A stretch of 64,000 bases of DNA from positions 1 to 64,000 of the forward strand of contig UQYK01000002.1 in assembly GCA_900545285.1 (NCBI GenBank), read 5' to 3'. A program made the position numbers and the translations under genes. Shown here in pieces: positions 54,100-63,021 of this stretch; the first letter of the stretch is position 1; each line of letters begins with the position of its first letter. Source of the stretch: an uncultured Ruminococcus sp. GTDB lineage: Bacteria; Bacillota; Clostridia; Oscillospirales; Ruminococcaceae. The notes below the pieces were generated by a model that had not been told where the DNA came from, ran no database searches, and worked only from the letters and a program-made list of their open reading frames with translations.

Positions 54100-54534
54100 A
54101 TGCGAACCAGGCAGAAAGCAAAATTTCAGCAATACCGGCAGAAGCATGCCAAGCAGTGGCGATGTGCAGGTATTTTGCTGGGAATTGGTTTTGCTTATTA
54201 TCTGCTAATCCAGTTCACTCCATTTCATCTCTTCTGCCTGTTCCAACGAATCACAAAGCTTGCCTGCCCCGGATGCGGCATCACCCATTTTCTTGTACGA
54301 CTGCTGCATTTTGACATTCCCGGCGCTGTACAGGAAAACGTTGCTGTGGCAGGGCTGATCCTTCTCTGGGGGCCTTTGCTTTTCATCCGTGTTATCTGGC
54401 ATCCGAAATGGCTGCAAAAAAATGGCCGGTTTGAACGGATTCTGGCTTGTATCTGTGTGGTGCTGCTGCTTGCGTTTGGAATTCTCCGCAATCTGCCGGG
54501 AATGGAGTTCCTGCTGCCGTCTTCTATGCGTTAA
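54100..54534 (+). CDS. DUF2752 membrane protein
   Basis: The 144-residue protein has a basic N-terminus, three or four membrane helices and the family motif CPGCGITHF after the first helix. DUF2752 proteins are of unknown function and common in Firmicutes and cyanobacteria. AAAGGAG precedes the start. The gene follows the CAP-dockerin gene by 73 bases. Confidence 0.85.
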   Translation: MRTRQKAKFQQYRQKHAKQWRCAGILLGIGFAYYLLIQFTPFHLFCLFQRITKLACPGCGITHFLVRLLHFDIPGAVQENVAVAGLILLWGPLLFIRVIWHPKWLQKNGRFERILACICVVLLLAFGILRNLPGMEFLLPSSMR

Positions 54535-54674
54535 ATAGCCCTTGCTGACACACCCAGATGTACAAATATGCCATCCGCTTTTTTTCGAGAAAGGCAAAAC
54601 ACGATGTTCCGACAGGTTCTTCCCATCTGTTTCGATTTTTTGCACAAGAAAGAAAAATGATACTGCAAAAAGTA

Positions 54675-54703
54675 TTGACAAATCGACAGTAGAATGCTAT
54701 AAT
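54675..54703 (+). promoter_or_regulatory. Promoter of DUF4234 gene
   Basis: TTGACA, 17-base spacer, TATAAT, followed by a short leader and GGAGG six bases or so ahead of ATG 54744. Confidence 0.8.
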
Positions 54704-54743
54704 AAGGGTATAATTTTTTCATGAAAAATGGAGGAGTAATTTT

Positions 54744-55232
54744 ATGAATTGTCCCAAATGTGGCGCGAGCAACCCAAATGGCGGCGCTTTCTGCGCAAGC
54801 TGCGGTGCCCCGCTTCCTGCCGACACGCAGAGCACAGTACCGCCGACACAGCCCCAGTACACACAGATGCCCCCAACCGGTAACGGCATTCAGCAGAGAA
54901 ATATTGCATTGTGCATCATTCTCTCCATTGTTACCTGCGGCATTTATGGTTGGTACTGGCTGTACACCATGACAGAAGATACCAACCGTCTTTCCAGAGA
55001 TCCTGGCGCAACATCCGGCGGCATTGTTATTTTGCTGTCCATCGTTACCTGTGGTATTTACCTTTGGTACTGGATGTATAAGCGCGGCGAAATCCTGGAT
55101 CGCGCAAAGGTTGAACGTGGTCTGCCTTCCAGCAATTCTGGTATCCTGTACATTATCCTGACATTCTTTGGTTTAGGGATTGTCTCTTATGCACTGATTC
55201 AGAATGAACTGAACAATCTGGCAACTGCATAA
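54744..55232 (+). CDS. Zinc-ribbon DUF4234 membrane protein
   Basis: The 162-residue protein starts with a zinc ribbon (CPKCGASNPNGGAFCASCG), a Pro/Gln linker, and a DUF4234 domain with two repeats of the SIVTCGIYxWYW motif in membrane helices and a third helix near the end. Function unknown; it stands alone between a strong promoter and a strong terminator. Confidence 0.85.
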   Translation: MNCPKCGASNPNGGAFCASCGAPLPADTQSTVPPTQPQYTQMPPTGNGIQQRNIALCIILSIVTCGIYGWYWLYTMTEDTNRLSRDPGATSGGIVILLSIVTCGIYLWYWMYKRGEILDRAKVERGLPSSNSGILYIILTFFGLGIVSYALIQNELNNLATA

Positions 55233-55261
55233 GACGCCGGCATATTCTGACTTATCCCGAT

Positions 55262-55305
55262 AAAAAGAGACTGTAGTTTTTCAAGCTACAGTCTCTTTTC
55301 TTTTT
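55262..55305 (+). terminator. Terminator after DUF4234 gene
   Basis: AAAAGAGACTGTAG pairs with CTACAGTCTCTTTT, followed by CTTTTTC. Confidence 0.88.
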
Positions 55306-55345
55306 CACCAAACTTGTCTGCTTCTATTTCGCATCAAAGGCCGCA

Positions 55346-55693
55346 TTAAAGCAGCAGACCAAAACTCACCTGCAATGCATGATCCACCCGTGTCATAGAC
55401 GGCACATCCAGTTCCCCCATCCGGTCTTTCAGCCGCCGTTTATCCAGAGTGCGAATTTGTTCCAGCAGCACAACGCTGTCCTTGGTCAGACCGCAGCTGG
55501 AGGCCTGCACGTCAATGTGCGTGGGCAGCTTTGCCTTATCCCGGCGGCTGGTGATCGCTGCTGCAATCACAGTCGGACTGTGCCGGTTTCCAATGTCGTT
55601 CTGTACAATAAGTACCGGCCGGATTCCGCCCTGTTCAGAGCCAACCACCGGGCTTAAATCTGCATAATAAATTTCGCCACGCTTCACCAGCAT
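55346..55693 (-). CDS. mazF: MazF/EndoA-type mRNA interferase
   Basis: The 115-residue protein shows the PemK/MazF family pattern: VKRGEIYYADLSPVVGSEQG, RPVLIVQND, AAAITSRRDKAKLPTH and LLEQIRTLDKRRL, with the catalytic Arg and Thr segments present. It is likely an ACA-type or pentad-specific RNA endonuclease. GGAGGG precedes the start. No MazE- or EndoAI-like gene lies directly upstream; that 290-base gap has only short frames without similarity to antitoxins. Confidence 0.88.
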   Translation of the reverse strand: MLVKRGEIYYADLSPVVGSEQGGIRPVLIVQNDIGNRHSPTVIAAAITSRRDKAKLPTHIDVQASSCGLTKDSVVLLEQIRTLDKRRLKDRMGELDVPSMTRVDHALQVSFGLLL

Positions 55694-55918
55694 GGAGATC
55701 CCTCCTCTGTCCGAATTTCAAAAATCAATTTTCAGAATACAAAATCGCAGTGCAGCTAAACAAAACGGATGCAATTGCAGCCCGTCTGTGCTCTGCTTCG
55801 TGTACTGTTAGTATGCCCTGTGCTTCGGCAGTTATACTTCGCGTCCTCGCGGCGCGCGCCCTTGCTATCATCATATTCCGGACAAAGAAAAGAAGTTCCG
55901 TACAGACAAAACGCAAAA

Positions 55919-55957
55919 ACGGCAGACAGCTGAAAGAAACCCTCAGCCGTCTGCCGT
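55919..55957 (-). terminator. lysC terminator
   Basis: ACGGCAGAC pairs with GTCTGCCGT around a loop with a small inner stem; on the minus strand it is followed by TTTTTGCGTTTT. Confidence 0.8.
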
Positions 55958-55982
55958 ATCTGATTTTATGACTATCGCGAAA

Positions 55983-57311
55983 TTATGCGACAGAATTTAC
56001 AAACATATCGTAGATGCAGCGGATTGCCTGTTCAAAGTCGGTACCCTTTACGGCAACGATAACATTCAACTCGCTGGAACCCTGGTCGATCATGCGCACA
56101 TTGATTCTGGCGTGCGCCAGTGCTGCGAAGATTCGTGCTGCAACGCCCCGTGTCCGGCACATACCCCGTCCTACAACGGCAATCAGCGCGATATCGTCTT
56201 CTGCTTCCAGCATATCCGGCTGTACCGCCTTTACGATCTCGGTGCGAATTTCTTCTTCCAGACCGTTCAGATGCTCCGAATCCACAATGACAGTCATAGA
56301 GTCAATGCTGGACGGCATGTGCTCCAACGGAATGCGGTGTTCGGCCAGAATATTCAGTACGTCCCGGCAGAAACCGATCTGGCTGTTCATCATATCCTTG
56401 TGAATGCTGATGGAGGTAAAGTTCTTCTTACCGGCAATCCCGGTAATGGTGTAGGCAGAGAGCTCTTCCTCAGTGCTGTCCGGAACAATCATTGTGCCCG
56501 GCTCTTCCGGCGCATTGGTATTGCGAATGTTAATGGGAATACCAGCAGAGCGTACCGGGAAAATAGCGGCTTCATGCAGTACAGAGGCACCCATGTAGGA
56601 AAGCTCCCGCAGCTCTGTATAAGTAATGGTGCGGATTACAGCCGGGTGCTCTACGATTCTGGGATCTGCTACCAGGAAACCGGAAACGTCTGTCCAGTTT
56701 TCATAGAGATCTGCCTTCACTGCACCGGCTACAATAGAACCGGTTACATCGCTGCCGCCCCGGGAGAAGGTCTTGACATAGCCGTCTGCGCCGCAGCCAT
56801 AGAAGCCGGGGATCACTGCATTGGGCATATCTTCCAGACGCTTCCGCAGGGTTGCTGCTGTCTTTTCATCATCCAGCGCGCCGTTCGGGCGGAAAAAAAT
56901 CACTTCTGCCGCATCAATAAACGGGAAGCCCAGATAAGCCGCAATCACCTTGCCGTTCAGATATTCTCCGCGGCTGGCCGCATAGTCCTTGCCGGCACGC
57001 TTCCGGAAATTTTCTGCAATTACAGCGAATTCCTCTGCAAGGGACAATGTCATCCCCAGGCCGGAAATGATATCCTGATACCGTGCCTGGATAGCTTCCA
57101 GCTCTGCCTGGAAAGAAAGTCCCTGTTCTGCCAGAGCATAGCATGCATAGAGCATGTCTGTTACCTTGGTGTCTGCGGAAAAGCGCTTTCCCGGTGCAGA
57201 GGGCACTACATACCGCCGCTGAGGGTCTGCCTTTATGATTGCAGCAGCCTTTTGAATCTGATTGGCATCTGCCAGACTGCTTCCGCCGAATTTTACTACT
57301 TTTGTCGCCAT
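55983..57311 (-). CDS. lysC: Aspartate kinase
   Basis: The 442-residue enzyme phosphorylates aspartate at the head of the Lys/Thr/Met pathway. It begins ATKVVKFGGSSLAD with the kinase KFGGSS motif, has FSRGGSDVTGSIVAGAV, YMGASVLHEAAIFPV, and two C-terminal ACT domains (ITGIAGKKNFTSISI and IALIAVVGRGM). The ribosome site AAGGAG is about 32 bases from the ATG, with a hairpin in between. Confidence 0.95.
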   Translation of the reverse strand: MATKVVKFGGSSLADANQIQKAAAIIKADPQRRYVVPSAPGKRFSADTKVTDMLYACYALAEQGLSFQAELEAIQARYQDIISGLGMTLSLAEEFAVIAENFRKRAGKDYAASRGEYLNGKVIAAYLGFPFIDAAEVIFFRPNGALDDEKTAATLRKRLEDMPNAVIPGFYGCGADGYVKTFSRGGSDVTGSIVAGAVKADLYENWTDVSGFLVADPRIVEHPAVIRTITYTELRELSYMGASVLHEAAIFPVRSAGIPINIRNTNAPEEPGTMIVPDSTEEELSAYTITGIAGKKNFTSISIHKDMMNSQIGFCRDVLNILAEHRIPLEHMPSSIDSMTVIVDSEHLNGLEEEIRTEIVKAVQPDMLEAEDDIALIAVVGRGMCRTRGVAARIFAALAHARINVRMIDQGSSELNVIVAVKGTDFEQAIRCIYDMFVNSVA

Positions 57312-57462
57312 AGCTGTATTATGAGATCAGGGTTTCGATCTCTCTCCTTACTAGAAATATTTGTGATCTTGTCAAAATCACAGAAAAAACAAGAGATTCT
57401 TGCAATACACGCCGTACCGTGTCATACTATATTAGTATATGCGTTTTTTCGGAAAAAATCAA
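57312..57462 (-). promoter_or_regulatory. lysC promoter and leader with hairpin between SD and start
   Basis: On the minus strand TTGATT (57457-57462), 17 bases, TATACT (57434-57439) is a promoter. In the leader, AAGGAG is followed by GAGATC-(8 bases)-GATCTC, then ATAATACAGCT and the ATG. If this hairpin forms, it brings the ribosome site to about 11 bases from the start; if not, the start has no properly spaced site. I see no lysine riboswitch or T-box. Confidence 0.6.
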
Positions 57463-57550
57463 TCGGAAAAACCGACAAATTTTTCAGGACTTTTTTCTGT
57501 GCTTTTAGTGAATACGCCTGTACTCGTGGAGCGGACACTGTGAAGCAGCA

Positions 57551-57590
57551 AAAAGAGCAGCCGATTTTTCAGTCGACTGCTCTTTTTTTC
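57551..57590 (-). terminator. Terminator of GH74-dockerin gene
   Basis: AAAGAGCAG pairs with CTGCTCTTT around a 16-base loop; T-runs follow on both strands. It lies 55 bases after the stop of the GH74 gene and near the lysC promoter. Confidence 0.75.
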
Positions 57591-57643
57591 TGTAATTTCA
57601 ATTGATTTTCGTTCTGATTCCCGGTTCCGGGAACGCGCTTATT

Positions 57644-60433
57644 TTATGCATCCTGATATGGCAGCACATCAATGATCTGTGTCAGGAACATCAGCAGGGT
57701 GATTGCATCACTGCCGTTTACTTCGCCATTTGCATTGCAGTCTGCGTTGCGCCGTGCCTGATCATTCAGTGTAACCACGTCTGCCACCGCCTTGTTCAGC
57801 AGAACTGCATCCACCAGACCAACATTTCCATCCAGGTTGACATCTCCGTAAAGAATGCTGGAATCGGTTGTTCCGCTGCTGCTCGGCGTTGTTTCTGTTG
57901 CCGGCTCTATAGATGTTGCAGTTACATTTGAGGAAGTAACCGGCTTAGTAGTAGCAACCGTGCTTCCGGTTGTGGTAGTAGTGGTGGTTTTGGTTGTAGT
58001 AGTATTACTGGTTGTGTCAGTAGTAACCGGCTTCGGCGGATCACTGTTTTCCAGTGTTCCGACAACAATGCCGCATCCAACAGTGGACATATATACAGTA
58101 CCAAAGGTGTTCATATCACCAACCAGATAGTTCCCGTTACCGGTACCGCCGTACAGGTGGTTCTGGTTAATCAATACCCAGCTCTTGCCGCAGTCGGTAG
58201 AACGATAAACGCCTTCCGGATCAGAATCTGCCGGCTTGCCATACATATACAGGGTGTACGGATCGCCAGCCTTTTCTGCTGCGCCGTAGCCCATGGTCTT
58301 GCAGTAGCTGACATTGTCCATCTTGGTGACGGTTTTGCCGTAGTCGGTTACCAGATATGCACCATAGTAACCTGCGGCAATGGCAAATGTGCCTTCATCC
58401 AGATAAGCGATACGGTACGCACCGTCGCACTGGTCGTACTGGCAAACGGTCTGGTTGTTCTTAAAAGTCTTGCCGTAGTCATCGCTGACCATCAGGATGT
58501 AGCGAGCATCGGTGATATCGGCCTTCGGCTTGCTGTAGAAATAAGAGGAGTTGTAGTAATAGCCGTATGCATAGACATACTGCGGATTTTTTTCATCCAC
58601 GCACATCCAGATGGTGCTGGACAAGCTGTCGCTGGTGGAAGCGGTGTTCCAGGTCTTGCCGAAGTCATCGGTATAAGCGATCTTACCGCTGCTGCTGACC
58701 AGAATGCGGTAGGTGCCGTCCTCCAGCTGGTTGATGGCTGCCTTCGCACCGGAGCACGGAATGTTCGGCAGCTCCTGCCATGTGGTGCCGTCTGTGGTGT
58801 AGTAGCCCAGTGCGCTGCCCTCAGACAGACGTACCATCACGTCCGGATTTGCCGGGCAGTATGCAATACCGGCAGTAGAAGCAGTGGTGCTGGTCAGCTT
58901 GTTCATGCTGGGAGTCAGCTGGGTTGCAGTGCCGTCTGCATTGTGATAGAAGCCGTCATAGTCACCGATGACCGAAACCGGATCCTTGCCCGGACGGCTG
59001 ATGAAGTCCAGAGATACCACTTCTTCAATGCCGTCTGCGGCAAAGCGAATGGTGGGGCATTCTGCCCAGGTATCCTCACAGGTGAAAACGCCGTTACCGG
59101 AAACCACCCAGAACTGGTCGCTGTTTCTCGGATCCAGTGCGATGCAGCCGGACCAGTGGATCGCCTTGTCCCGAATCCAGCTGTGACCGCCGTCCTGCAG
59201 GTAGTTTGCCAGCAGCGGGCCGTCCCAATATGCGGTGTTGCCCGGCGTGATCTCTGTCCAGGTCTCGCCGCCGTCCTCAGACTTGAAGAACCGGTCACCC
59301 CATGCAATGGCGTTGCGTTCCCATGCATCTGCGGTCCAGGCCTGGGAGTACCACTGTGCGCAGGTGGTTGCCACCAGCTTGTTGGCATCCTTTGGATCGC
59401 TTGTCACTGCGCCGTAGCCCACATTCAGCTTTTTGGTATTGGTAACCACGCCTTCTGTCGGTGTGATGTCTTTCAATTCGTCCGTCTTGGGGTTATACTT
59501 GAATGCATAACCAGTGCCGCGGTCGAACATCAGGCCGTTGATATAGGTGATGAGCAGATTGCCGTCTGCGTCCAGATTGATTCTGGAGGGCATCTGCTCG
59601 GTGGGCAGCTCTTCGCTCAGCGGCTTAAAGTCATCGCTTCCCACGTCTGCCACATGGAGATTTTCCTTGCCCTTGACGGAAGTGCCGACGTAGACCTTGC
59701 CGTCTGTAATTTTAATCGTAGCAATACCATTGACGTTCAGGTATTCGTCATCTGCGACAGATCTTACCATATGCTCTGTCCAGGTCGGCCATTTGATGCT
59801 GTATTCGAACAGCCCCAGCTTATCATAGCCCATGACCGGACTCCAGGTGTCGCCGCCGTCCTCACTCATAATGAGGGCAGAATCGCCGGCAGTGGCATCG
59901 CCGCCGCAGTAGATGATATTCGGGTTGTCCGGATCCACTGCAATTGCCTCACCGGTCTGTCTGCCGTAGCCGTTGCCGTGTACCTGAATCAGATCGGTAA
60001 CGTCGATCTCTTCAAAGGTTTCGCCGGCATCGCGGGAACGGAAAATGACGGTTCGTGCATCGCTGAAATATGCACAGCCGCACAGCAAATACAGGGTGTC
60101 GTCATCGTTCGGGTCAATGCACATGGCATCCACACTCAGGAAGCCCCGGTCTGCTTCGTTCAGGAAACCCAGCAGCTGCACCCATTTTTTCTGTTCGTAG
60201 TCATAGCGATATGCGCCGCCCACGTCCGTCCGGGCATACATTTGGTCGTCACCAGTAATAATACCGGAAACAAATCCGCCGCCGCCGATATTCAGTGTGT
60301 CCCAATTCATGGAAGATTCCACGGATTCTGCCGCATTGGCAGCAAGCGGCGTAGTTACGCCGGCTGTTCCGATTCCAGTGCAGAGCAGTGCCGCCGCAGT
60401 CAGGACGGATAAAACTCTTTGCTTGTGATTCAT
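57644..60433 (-). CDS. GH74 xyloglucanase-like enzyme with dockerin
   Basis: The start is ATG 60433 with AAAGGGG upstream. The 929-residue protein has a signal peptide (VLTAAALLCTGIGTAGV), then a two-propeller GH74 enzyme: NWDTLNIGGGGFVSGIITG, ARTDVGGAYRYD near the N-terminus (the usual catalytic Asp is in this region), RSRDAGETFEEID, MSEDGGDTWSPV, FKSEDGGETWTEIT and other Asp-box repeats, and WSGCIALDPRNSDQFWVVSG. A Thr-rich linker and C-terminal type I dockerin (YGDVNLDGNVGLVDAVLLNK; NANGEVNGSDAITLLMFL) follow. It should cleave xyloglucan backbones as part of a cellulosome. Confidence 0.93.
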   Translation of the reverse strand: MNHKQRVLSVLTAAALLCTGIGTAGVTTPLAANAAESVESSMNWDTLNIGGGGFVSGIITGDDQMYARTDVGGAYRYDYEQKKWVQLLGFLNEADRGFLSVDAMCIDPNDDDTLYLLCGCAYFSDARTVIFRSRDAGETFEEIDVTDLIQVHGNGYGRQTGEAIAVDPDNPNIIYCGGDATAGDSALIMSEDGGDTWSPVMGYDKLGLFEYSIKWPTWTEHMVRSVADDEYLNVNGIATIKITDGKVYVGTSVKGKENLHVADVGSDDFKPLSEELPTEQMPSRINLDADGNLLITYINGLMFDRGTGYAFKYNPKTDELKDITPTEGVVTNTKKLNVGYGAVTSDPKDANKLVATTCAQWYSQAWTADAWERNAIAWGDRFFKSEDGGETWTEITPGNTAYWDGPLLANYLQDGGHSWIRDKAIHWSGCIALDPRNSDQFWVVSGNGVFTCEDTWAECPTIRFAADGIEEVVSLDFISRPGKDPVSVIGDYDGFYHNADGTATQLTPSMNKLTSTTASTAGIAYCPANPDVMVRLSEGSALGYYTTDGTTWQELPNIPCSGAKAAINQLEDGTYRILVSSSGKIAYTDDFGKTWNTASTSDSLSSTIWMCVDEKNPQYVYAYGYYYNSSYFYSKPKADITDARYILMVSDDYGKTFKNNQTVCQYDQCDGAYRIAYLDEGTFAIAAGYYGAYLVTDYGKTVTKMDNVSYCKTMGYGAAEKAGDPYTLYMYGKPADSDPEGVYRSTDCGKSWVLINQNHLYGGTGNGNYLVGDMNTFGTVYMSTVGCGIVVGTLENSDPPKPVTTDTTSNTTTTKTTTTTTTGSTVATTKPVTSSNVTATSIEPATETTPSSSGTTDSSILYGDVNLDGNVGLVDAVLLNKAVADVVTLNDQARRNADCNANGEVNGSDAITLLMFLTQIIDVLPYQDA

Positions 60434-60534
60434 GGAAAGAATTCCCCTTTCTGTATTCTGTAACAAAGACAGCCGGATCGAAACCAACTTCTGTCCCCTG
60501 TCCGCGCCATCCGCAGGCAGGAATCCGACTGCCG

Positions 60535-60642
60535 AAAATCCGTTTTCGCAGAGGAGCAATATTGCCCTTTTTGATACTGTCAAAAACGGATTTTCCCTTT
60601 TACGTTCTCACTTATTATAGCACAGCATGTGTAAAATTGCAA
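60535..60642 (-). promoter_or_regulatory. Promoter and leader hairpin of GH74 gene
   Basis: On the minus strand TTGCAA (60637-60642), 17 bases, TATAAT (60614-60619). In the 180-base leader, AAAATCCGTTTT (60535-60546) and AAAACGGATTTT (60583-60594) are a perfect 12-base inverted repeat enclosing 36 bases, starting a few bases into the transcript. It may stabilise the message or control translation. Confidence 0.7.
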
Positions 60643-60768
60643 GAATGAAATAACTTTTTACGTGATATTTGTGCATATTGTCCCCGGCAGCCGGGCGTTT
60701 TACAGCAACTTGCACAAATTGTGCAATAATGCACAGAATGTGTCCGAAACATTTGTTAAAATTGCCAC

Positions 60769-60797
60769 GTGACACCGGGCGGAAAGTATGGTATAAT
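60769..60797 (+). promoter_or_regulatory. Promoter of VanY-type gene
   Basis: GTGACA, 17-base spacer, TATAAT, 120 bases upstream of the ATG at 60917. Confidence 0.65.
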
Positions 60798-60916
60798 ACA
60801 TCTTGATGTTACCGGTTTGTAAGAAATAGATCTCTTTTTGTAGGAAAGATTACATTTTGGAGAAAAAGCGAGAACGAAAACGAAAAAGAGCAGTTCGGCT
60901 CAGAAAGGAACGCAAT

Positions 60917-61948
60917 ATGGCGAAACGATCAAAAGAAGGGTTCTGGGACAAGTTTTCCAGAACCGGTATCATACTCATTCTATTATATGTCATGTTTATC
61001 ATCCTTGGATTTGCAGTGCGGCTGCTGTTCTTCTCTGATAAAAAGCAGTCCAGCATCATTCCGCAAAACCAGGTGGTTGCCTCTGCGGAAGGCTCCTCTT
61101 CTGAAAAGACTGAAGCCAACAGCGAAAACAAAGAAGCAACCAATGCCAACATCCTGGAGTTAAAGACGGATAAGCAGTTTCTGGCAGTGCTGGAAGGCAA
61201 TACCGGCTCCATTGCGGTGAATATGTCTACCACCGGACAGGCAGATGCCGGCGATCTGGTATGGAACAGCAGCGATGACAGCATTGCAACCGTAGACGAT
61301 TCCGGCACAGTAACCGGCGTAAAGCAGGGCAGCTGTGACATTACAGTTGCTGTAAAGGGCAATGAAACCATCTCTCAGAGTGTTCCGGTAAAGGTACGCA
61401 AACTGGAGCAAAAGGACGGCTGCACCTATATTGACGGTATTCTGATTGTCAACAAGACCTATGGCCTGCCCTCCGACTTTGACCCCGGGAAATTAGACGA
61501 TACCGCAGCCGCAGAATTTGACAAGCTGAAAGCGGACGCGGCCGCAGAAGGACTGGATATCTATATTGGTTCCAGTTATCGGGACTATAATTATCAGGTA
61601 ACCATTTATAACAACTACTGCAATCTCTACGGCTGGGAAATGGCAGATACCTTCTCTGCACGGCCGGGCTATTCTGAGCACCAGACCGGCCTTACCATTG
61701 ACTGCAATACCATTGATGATGCATTCGGTGATACACCGGAGGCACCTTGGCTGGCAGAGCACTGTGCCGATTACGGATTTATTATCCGCTTCCCGGACGG
61801 CAAGGATAGCATCACTGGCTATAAATACGAGCCGTGGCATATCCGCTATGTGGGCATTGAAACTGCAAAGGAAATCAATGCACTGGGACTGACTCTGGAA
61901 GAATATCTGGGTGTCAATTCCGAATACACCGGCCCCTGGGAGGGCTAA
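60917..61948 (+). CDS. vanY: VanY-type D-alanyl-D-alanine carboxypeptidase with BIG2 domain
   Basis: The start is ATG 60917, with AGAAAGGA upstream. The 343-residue protein has a basic N-terminus, one membrane anchor (IILILLYVMFIILGFAVRLL), a Ser/Glu linker, a bacterial Ig-like (BIG2) domain (VWNSSDDSIATVDDSGTVTG), and a VanY peptidase with SSYRDYNYQ, the zinc ligands in SEHQTGLTIDC and EPWHIRYVG. It trims the peptide stem of peptidoglycan outside the membrane. Nothing suggests a vancomycin cluster here, so a cell-wall housekeeping role is likely. Confidence 0.9.
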   Translation: MAKRSKEGFWDKFSRTGIILILLYVMFIILGFAVRLLFFSDKKQSSIIPQNQVVASAEGSSSEKTEANSENKEATNANILELKTDKQFLAVLEGNTGSIAVNMSTTGQADAGDLVWNSSDDSIATVDDSGTVTGVKQGSCDITVAVKGNETISQSVPVKVRKLEQKDGCTYIDGILIVNKTYGLPSDFDPGKLDDTAAAEFDKLKADAAAEGLDIYIGSSYRDYNYQVTIYNNYCNLYGWEMADTFSARPGYSEHQTGLTIDCNTIDDAFGDTPEAPWLAEHCADYGFIIRFPDGKDSITGYKYEPWHIRYVGIETAKEINALGLTLEEYLGVNSEYTGPWEG

Positions 61949-62003
61949 GGCGACTCCGCCCGGCGCATGCCGCCCCTTAATTTTTGGTAAAAGGAAATAT
62001 CAT

Positions 62004-62051
62004 AAAAAAGCAGTACCGTACAGAGAAAAACCTGTGCGGTACTGCTTTTTG
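62004..62051. terminator. Bidirectional terminator between vanY-like and SDR genes
   Basis: AAAAAGCAGTACCG pairs with CGGTACTGCTTTTT around an 18-base loop. Confidence 0.88.
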
Positions 62052-62082
62052 TATCAGTATGTTTTTCAAATCGCGGAAAACG

Positions 62083-62883
62083 TTACGGACGCTGTCCCAG
62101 ACCGCCTTCCAGCGTAATGGTTTCGCCGGTCATGTACTTGAAATCCGGAGAAGCCAGCTGAACGCAGACACGGCCGATTTCCAGCTCTGCATCTCCCAGA
62201 TGGCCCACCGGCGGCATCTTGACATTCTTTTCAAAGGCATCCGGATACGCCTTCTGGAAGTTTTCCAGCTGAGAAGTCCATGCCAGAGGGCAAACAATGT
62301 TTACATTGATGTTGTCTCTGCCCCATTCCGTTGCTGCAACACGGGTCAGGCCGCGGATGCCTTCCTTGGCTGCGGCATAGGCGCACTGTCCGAAGTTTCC
62401 GAACAGGCCGGCACCGGAAGCAAAATTGATCACAGATCCTTGCGTTTTCTTCAGATAGGGATAGCACGCCTTCATATAATGGAATGTTGCGTACAGGCCG
62501 GAATACATCGCCAGGTCAAACTGCTCTGTCGTGTGATCTGCCAGTGTTACACCAGAGGCCGAGGCCTGTGCATTGTTGATCAGCACATGAATATCACCGA
62601 ATGTGTCTACAGCCTGCTTCACAACCTGTTCCACAACTGCTGCGTTGTCTGCGCCGGCATGTACATCTGCCTGCACCGGCAGAACCCGAATGCCGTACAG
62701 CCGTTCCAGTTCTTCCTTCGCGTCTGTGAGCTTCTGCACATTGCGTCCGGTAATGACCAGATTTGCGCCCTCTTTGGCATAGGCAGTTGCAATGCCGTAG
62801 CCGATAGAACCGCACCGGCCGTCACTGAGTACAGCTCTTCCTGCACCGGTAATGATCGCAGTCTTGTTTGTTAAGAATCCCAT
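62083..62883 (-). CDS. Short-chain dehydrogenase/reductase
   Basis: The start is ATG 62883, with AAAGGAAG upstream. The 266-residue SDR enzyme has the cofactor loop TAIITGAGRAVLS, the NNAQ segment (VLINNAQASASG, NNAG-like), catalytic Ser in NFASGAG, and YAAAKEG holding the Tyr-x3-Lys pair. A DGRCGSIGYGIA insertion after the cofactor loop is typical of one SDR branch. GETITLEGGLG ends the protein. The substrate is unknown. Confidence 0.88.
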   Translation of the reverse strand: MGFLTNKTAIITGAGRAVLSDGRCGSIGYGIATAYAKEGANLVITGRNVQKLTDAKEELERLYGIRVLPVQADVHAGADNAAVVEQVVKQAVDTFGDIHVLINNAQASASGVTLADHTTEQFDLAMYSGLYATFHYMKACYPYLKKTQGSVINFASGAGLFGNFGQCAYAAAKEGIRGLTRVAATEWGRDNINVNIVCPLAWTSQLENFQKAYPDAFEKNVKMPPVGHLGDAELEIGRVCVQLASPDFKYMTGETITLEGGLGQRP

Positions 62884-63021
62884 ACGTAAACTTCCTTTCC
62901 CGTTGTGCCGCAAAGCCGATACCGCACATTGGTACCCATTTTCTTTTTGCGGCCTGTTCGTTTTTGTTCGTTCTTTCTGGAAATGTGTCCTTATATTGTG
63001 CAATGCATCTGCTAAAAAAAT

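Noticed and set aside
55968..57605. Open frame of 545 codons opposite lysC
   Set aside because: Shadow of lysC; runs over the lysC promoter as well.
58157..60412. Open frame of 751 codons on the plus strand opposite the GH74 gene
   Set aside because: It is a codon-bias shadow of the minus-strand GH74-dockerin gene, with no domain, signal or ribosome site; the minus strand has clear GH74 and dockerin motifs.
60917..61948. VanY-like gene as part of a vancomycin-resistance cluster
   Set aside because: No vanHAX, vanRS or vanZ-like genes nearby; the BIG2-VanY layout is common in cell-wall maintenance proteins.
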